Below, piece by piece: positions 15,972 to 19,261 of a stretch of DNA of 19,261 nt (position 1 is its first letter; the number at the start of each line of letters is the position of its first letter). The notes below the pieces were generated by a model. That model saw nothing but the letters and a program-made list of their open reading frames with translations, was not told the DNA's origin and ran no database searches. The translations under genes were made by a program, and so were the position numbers. This stretch comes from Paenarthrobacter nitroguajacolicus JCM 14115 (GTDB lineage Bacteria; Actinomycetota; Actinomycetes; Actinomycetales; Micrococcaceae), in contig BBFS01000095.1 in assembly GCA_001313365.1 (NCBI GenBank), positions 1 through 19,261 on the forward strand, read 5' to 3'.

Positions 15972-16576
15972 ATGGACAACAATCTTTCGCGCCGCGGCGT
16001 GCTGACCGCCGGTGGTGTCCTCCTGGCAGGACTGACCATGGGCCTGTCCGCGTGTGCCCAGGAAGACTCCCTTGCCAAGCAAGCCAAGGCAGGCGACAAC
16101 AAGAACTACGTGGCAGGTGATGGTTCGGTGACGGAGTTCGCCAAGGCGGACCGTGCCGCACCCGTCGCGCTCAAAGGCAATCTCTTTAACGGACAGACGG
16201 TAAAGCCAGAGGATCTGCTGGGCAAAGTCACTGTCCTGAACTTCTGGTTTGCCGCGTGCGCTCCGTGCCGCATCGAAGCCCCCCCAGCTTGAAGCCCTGC
16301 ACTTGGACTTCAAAGATCAGGCGTCCAGTTCTTCGGCGTTAACCTGCGCGACGAACAAGCCACCGCCGAGGCCTTCGACAAGACCTTCAACATCACCTAC
16401 CCGAGCTTCAATGACAAGGATGGGGCAGTGCTGCTGTCCGTGTCCGGCATTGTGCCTCCGGGTGCAGTTCCCACTACGTTGGTCCTGGACAAGGAGGGCA
16501 AGGTTGCCTCACGCGTCCTCGGCGAGATCGAGAAGAGCACCCTGAAAGCCTCATCACCTCCGCAGTGGCCGAGTAG
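15972..16576 (+). CDS. resA: ResA/TlpA-like thioredoxin lipoprotein (frameshifted)
   Basis: Membrane-anchored thiol-disulfide reductase that reduces apocytochrome c cysteines before haem attachment. The N-terminus has an Arg-Arg pair (NNLSRRGVL), then a hydrophobic core ending in the lipobox LSAC; cleavage and lipidation at that Cys (near residue 25) would hold it on the outer face of the membrane. The redox motif is [15 protein letters not shown] (C-A-P-C). After a break near 16280 (seven C), the frame resumes [12 protein letters not shown], then another break near 16318. [30 protein letters not shown] and [17 protein letters not shown] follow. The last break, near 16548, costs one C, restoring ALITSAVAE. 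CcdA supplies the reducing equivalents and is encoded five bases downstream. Confidence 0.9.
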
Positions 16577-16581
16577 CACCC

Positions 16582-17346
16582 ATGAACAGTCCTTTCGCCG
16601 AGACGATCCTCAACGGATCACTGCTGCTGGCCGTGCCAGTGGCACTGCTGGCCGGGCTGGTCTCGTTCCTTTCGCCATGCGTGCTGCCGCTGGTCCCCGG
16701 TTACCTTGGCTACGTCACGGGACTGACCGGCGTCGACCTCCAAAAGCAACGGCGGGGGGGCCGCATGCTGGCCGGTATCGGGTTGTTCGTCCTGGGCTTT
16801 TCGGTGATTTTCGTTCTGCTGGGCGGCGCCTTCGGGCAGCTGGGTACGTTGCTGACCGGCCCCCCCCAAAACGCCTGGATCACGCAGTTGTTGGGCATTC
16901 TGGTGATCATCATGGGCGTGGTGTTCATGGGCGGCTTCGGCTGGTTGCAGCGTGATGCCAAGATCCACGCAAAACCTCCGGCGGGCTTGTGGGGCGCGCC
17001 CCTGCTGGGACTGACGTTCGGGCTGGGCTGGGCGCCTGCATAGGTCCGACGTACTCCGCGGTACAGTTGCTGAGCTTGTCCGGCGGTTCATCGGCGGCCA
17101 AGGGCGCCCTCCTGGCGTTCGTTTACAGCCTTGGCCTTGGCATTCCGTTTCTCCTTATTGCCTTGGCCGTGCGCCGGGGGCATGGGAGTGATGTCCTTCT
17201 TCCGCAAGCACCGGCTGGCCATCCAGCGGATCGGCGGAGGCATCCTGATTTTGCTCGGCATCCTGATGGCCACCGGTGTGTGGGGGGGAACCTGGGTGAC
17301 CGAGTTGCAGTACTGGTTCCAAAACGATGTGAAGTTGCCAATCTGA
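16582..17346 (+). CDS. ccdA: CcdA, cytochrome c biogenesis thiol-disulfide transport protein (frameshifted)
   Basis: A six-helix membrane protein that carries electrons from cytoplasmic thioredoxin to outer-face ResA. The first conserved Cys is in LVSFLSPCVLPLVPGYLGYV near residue 33; the second is in GLGWAP-C-IGPTYSAVQLLS near residue 154, where the frame breaks because one C is missing at 17038 (GCGCCTGCA for GCGCCCTGCA). Another break, near 17176, comes from five G for four (RRGMGVMSFFRK). In-frame run excess at 16753, 16860 and 17282 adds residues. All six helices appear when joined, and the length is typical at about 250. The TGATG overlap with resB (17344-17348) shows translational coupling. 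Confidence 0.94.
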
Positions 17347-19053
17347 TGAGCGAGTCCGTGAAAGCCAAGAAGAAGTCACCAGCCGCTGAAAACACAGCGG
17401 ACGGAAAACTCCAGCAGGCCAAGTCCGAGGCAGCCCTGCCCGCGCTGGGTGTCAAGGGCATGCTCCGGTGGTCCTGGACCCAGCTGACCAGCATGCGCAC
17501 GGCCCTCTTCCTGCTCCTCCTGCTTGCCGTTGGCGCTGTGCCGGGTTCCCTGTTCCCGCAGCGGCCCGCCAATCCTTCAGTGGTCACGCAGTACATCAAG
17601 GACAACCCTTCCTACGGCGAGCTTCTCGACGCCTGCAGCTCTACGACGTCTACTCGTCGGCCTGGTTCTCGGCCATCTACATCCTGCTGTTCATCTCGTT
17701 GATCGGCTGCGTCACTCCGCGTGCCATCGCCCATTACAAGGCCATGAAGTCGCAGCGCCGCGCACCCCCCAAACGCCTTTCGCGCCTGCCGGAATACGGC
17801 ACTCTGGCCTTGCCCGCCGACGCCGGGATCCCGGCGTCGAAAGCCATCAACGATGCCGCCGGGCTGCTGAAGAAACGCGGCTACCGGGTGGAGGTCAGGG
17901 ACGTCGACGGCGCCCTGCCGTCCTTGGGTGCCGAGCGCGGCTTCCTGAAGGAAGTGGGCAACCTGGTGTTCCACACCTCCTTGATCGGGGTGCTGGTGTC
18001 CGTGGCCATTGGTGGCTTGTACGGGTACAGCGGCCAGCGGATCCTGGTGGAAGGCGATACCTTCGTCAACACCCTGGTGGGCTACGACCAATTCACGCCG
18101 GGCACCAACTTCCAGAGCAGTTCGCTCCAGCCGTACTCGATGCAACTGGACAAGTTCGAGGCCAGGTTCGACCGCGAATCGCCGGGCAAAGCCGGCCAGC
18201 CCATCGACTACACCGCCGAAGTGACCACCAAGGAAACCCCGGACTCTCCGGGCAAGAAGGAAACCCTCAAGGTCAACGACCCCGTTTCCCTCGGGAATAC
18301 CAGCCTCTACCTGACCGGAAACGGCTATGCACCCCCCCTGATCACGGTCCGGGACGGTGAGGGCAACGTCGCTTTCCAAGGTCCCGTAACTGCCAAGTCC
18401 AGGGCGACAACTACTACTCCTCCGTGGTCATCAAGGTCCCGGACGCCAAGCCGGAACAGCTGGGCTTTGTTGGCTTCTTCCTGCCCACGGCGTTCGTCAC
18501 CGAGGACGGAATTTCCTTCAGCGGCGCCCCCGAACTCATCAACCCGCAGCTGAGCCTGAACTCGTTCTACGGTGACCTCGGCCTGGACAAGGGTGTGCCC
18601 CAAAACGTGTTCGAGCTGGACGTCAAGGACCTCCAGCAGCTCAACGGCCGCGACCTCCCTGCCGGCGGTATCACCCTGAGTCCGGGTGCCACAGTCAACC
18701 TGCCCGAAGGCAAGGGCAGCATCACGTTCGATGGCGTGAAGAAGTACATCGGGGTGGACATCCACCACAACCCCCCCGGCCAGCTCTATGCGCTGATCTT
18801 CGGTTTCCTCGCAGTCGCAGGCCTGGTCATGTCGCTGTACATCAACCGCCGCCGCGTCTGGGTTCGCACCGGAACCCATGCGGACGGCCGCACCATGGTG
18901 GAATACGGCCTGCTGGCACGTGGTGAAGACCACCGCTTGGCCGGCGAAGCCGCCGCACTCCGCGAGATCTTTGCCCGGGAATGGAACATCCCCGAGGCGC
19001 CGGACACGGCTACAACAACAGCAGGATCTTCCTCAACCTCGAAGGACCAGTAA
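17346..19053 (+). CDS. resB: Cytochrome c biogenesis protein ResB (frameshifted)
   Basis: Half of the system II haem lyase (ResB/Ccs1), which with ResC/CcsA moves haem out and attaches it to cytochrome c. The N-terminal cytoplasmic tail (SVKAKKKSPAAENT) is followed by a helix, MRTALFLLLLLAVGAVPGSL, then FPQRPANPSVVTQYI. The second helix is AIYILLFISLIGCV, and RGFLKEVGNLVFHTSLIGVLV the third. A large outer-face domain spans about residues 225-490, and the last helix is LYALIFGFLAVAGLVMSLYI. Total about 568 residues, typical of actinobacteria. Breaks: near 17632 (missing C, LLDRLQLYDVY expected) and near 18390 (missing base before the QVQGDNYYSSVV segment). It starts inside the ccdA stop and ends overlapping the next gene (TAATG). 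Confidence 0.93.
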
Positions 19054-19261
19054 TGCCCGTCATCAACGAAACCCTGGGCCAGTACAGCGAGCTGTTCATG
19101 CTGTTGGCCGCCGGCACGTATACCGTGGCGTTCATCGCCTTTGCCTGGGACCTGGCGAAGAGCAGCAAGATGCTCCGCGCCGTGGACCTGAAGGCCGCGG
19201 CCAGCACCGCCGGCGAGAAGGTCACGGTTTCTGCAGGCCGCGTCGCGGCAGGCTTGGGAGG
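19053..19261 (+). CDS. ccsB: Cytochrome c biogenesis protein CcsB/ResC, N-terminal part
   Basis: Begins MPVINETLGQYSELFMLLAA at an ATG overlapping the resB stop (TAATG at 19051-19055). A first membrane helix ends around FIAFAWDL, then comes the loop DLAKSSKMLRAVDLKAAAST. That is the start of the CcsA/ResC haem-handling subunit of system II, partner of ResB. The frame is open to the window edge. The WWD haem-binding motif and the haem-ligand histidines would lie downstream, so identity rests on the N-terminus and on operon position after resB. Confidence 0.85.
   Translation, partial: MPVINETLGQYSELFMLLAAGTYTVAFIAFAWDLAKSSKMLRAVDLKAAASTAGEKVTVSAGRVAAGLG

Noticed and set aside
1..19261. Phase-variable poly-G/C tracts or programmed frameshifting
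   Set aside because: The runs lie in essential, non-surface genes such as DAHP synthase, Rex and cytochrome c maturation proteins. Many change length in frame by three and others are single-base losses outside runs. There are far too many for regulated switching.
1..19261. tRNA, rRNA, insertion sequence or prophage
   Set aside because: No cloverleaf, rRNA core sequence, transposase, integrase or terminal inverted repeat was seen. Gene content is ordinary chromosomal.

Overview
The window looks like a chromosomal segment from a high-GC actinobacterium of the Micrococcaceae, most likely Arthrobacter or Paenarthrobacter. This rests on GC-rich codon use, a Rex regulator, a BldC-type regulator, a 32-residue bS22 ribosomal protein, a system II cytochrome c maturation operon, and a DUF559 protein typical of this group. 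The genus is inferred from gene content and was not checked by any search.

Almost every gene longer than about 250 codons is broken by one or more single-base frameshifts, mostly at G or C runs. Runs of exactly seven G or C are abundant. Where a conserved protein motif fixes the true length, the run is usually three bases too long (4 becomes 7) or one base too long (4 becomes 5). I read this as systematic base-calling or assembly error, so genes are given as full-length CDS across the breaks, with breakpoints noted.

Layout. (1) 1-3786, plus strand: carbohydrate uptake, with two MalF/MalG-type ABC permeases and a DUF624 (YesL-like) membrane protein, each pair overlapping as ATGA, then an MFS exporter. 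(2) 3899-5979, minus strand: an apparent fusion of a Gfo/Idh/MocA oxidoreductase with a DUF6807 (PmoA-like) domain. It is divergent from an acetylxylan esterase (6243-7275), and a LacI/cre-like operator lies between them. The block resembles a plant-polysaccharide utilisation locus. (3) 7286-8656: a class I DAHP synthase preceded by a short leader ORF rich in Trp, Tyr and Phe and two hairpins, a likely attenuator. (4) 8826-9362: a BldC-like regulator, then the tiny bS22 gene with a strong terminator. (5) 9385-9526: a 32-bp tandem repeat running into the 3' end of a minus-strand AbiEi/DUF559 nuclease-like gene (9512-10477), followed by a HAD-IB phosphatase (10561-11422). (6) 11480-12610: a second 32-bp duplication, a glutaredoxin-like protein and the redox repressor Rex. 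(7) 12658-15091, minus strand: two small membrane proteins with Pro/Gln-rich N-termini and a YceI protein. (8) 15297-19261, plus strand: histidine phosphatase, ResA-like thioredoxin lipoprotein, CcdA, ResB and the start of CcsB/ResC, a tight operon for cytochrome c maturation.

No tRNA, rRNA, CRISPR array, insertion sequence or prophage was seen. The most interesting non-coding items are the DAHP synthase leader and the 32-bp tandem repeats. The most interesting protein is the oxidoreductase-DUF6807 fusion.
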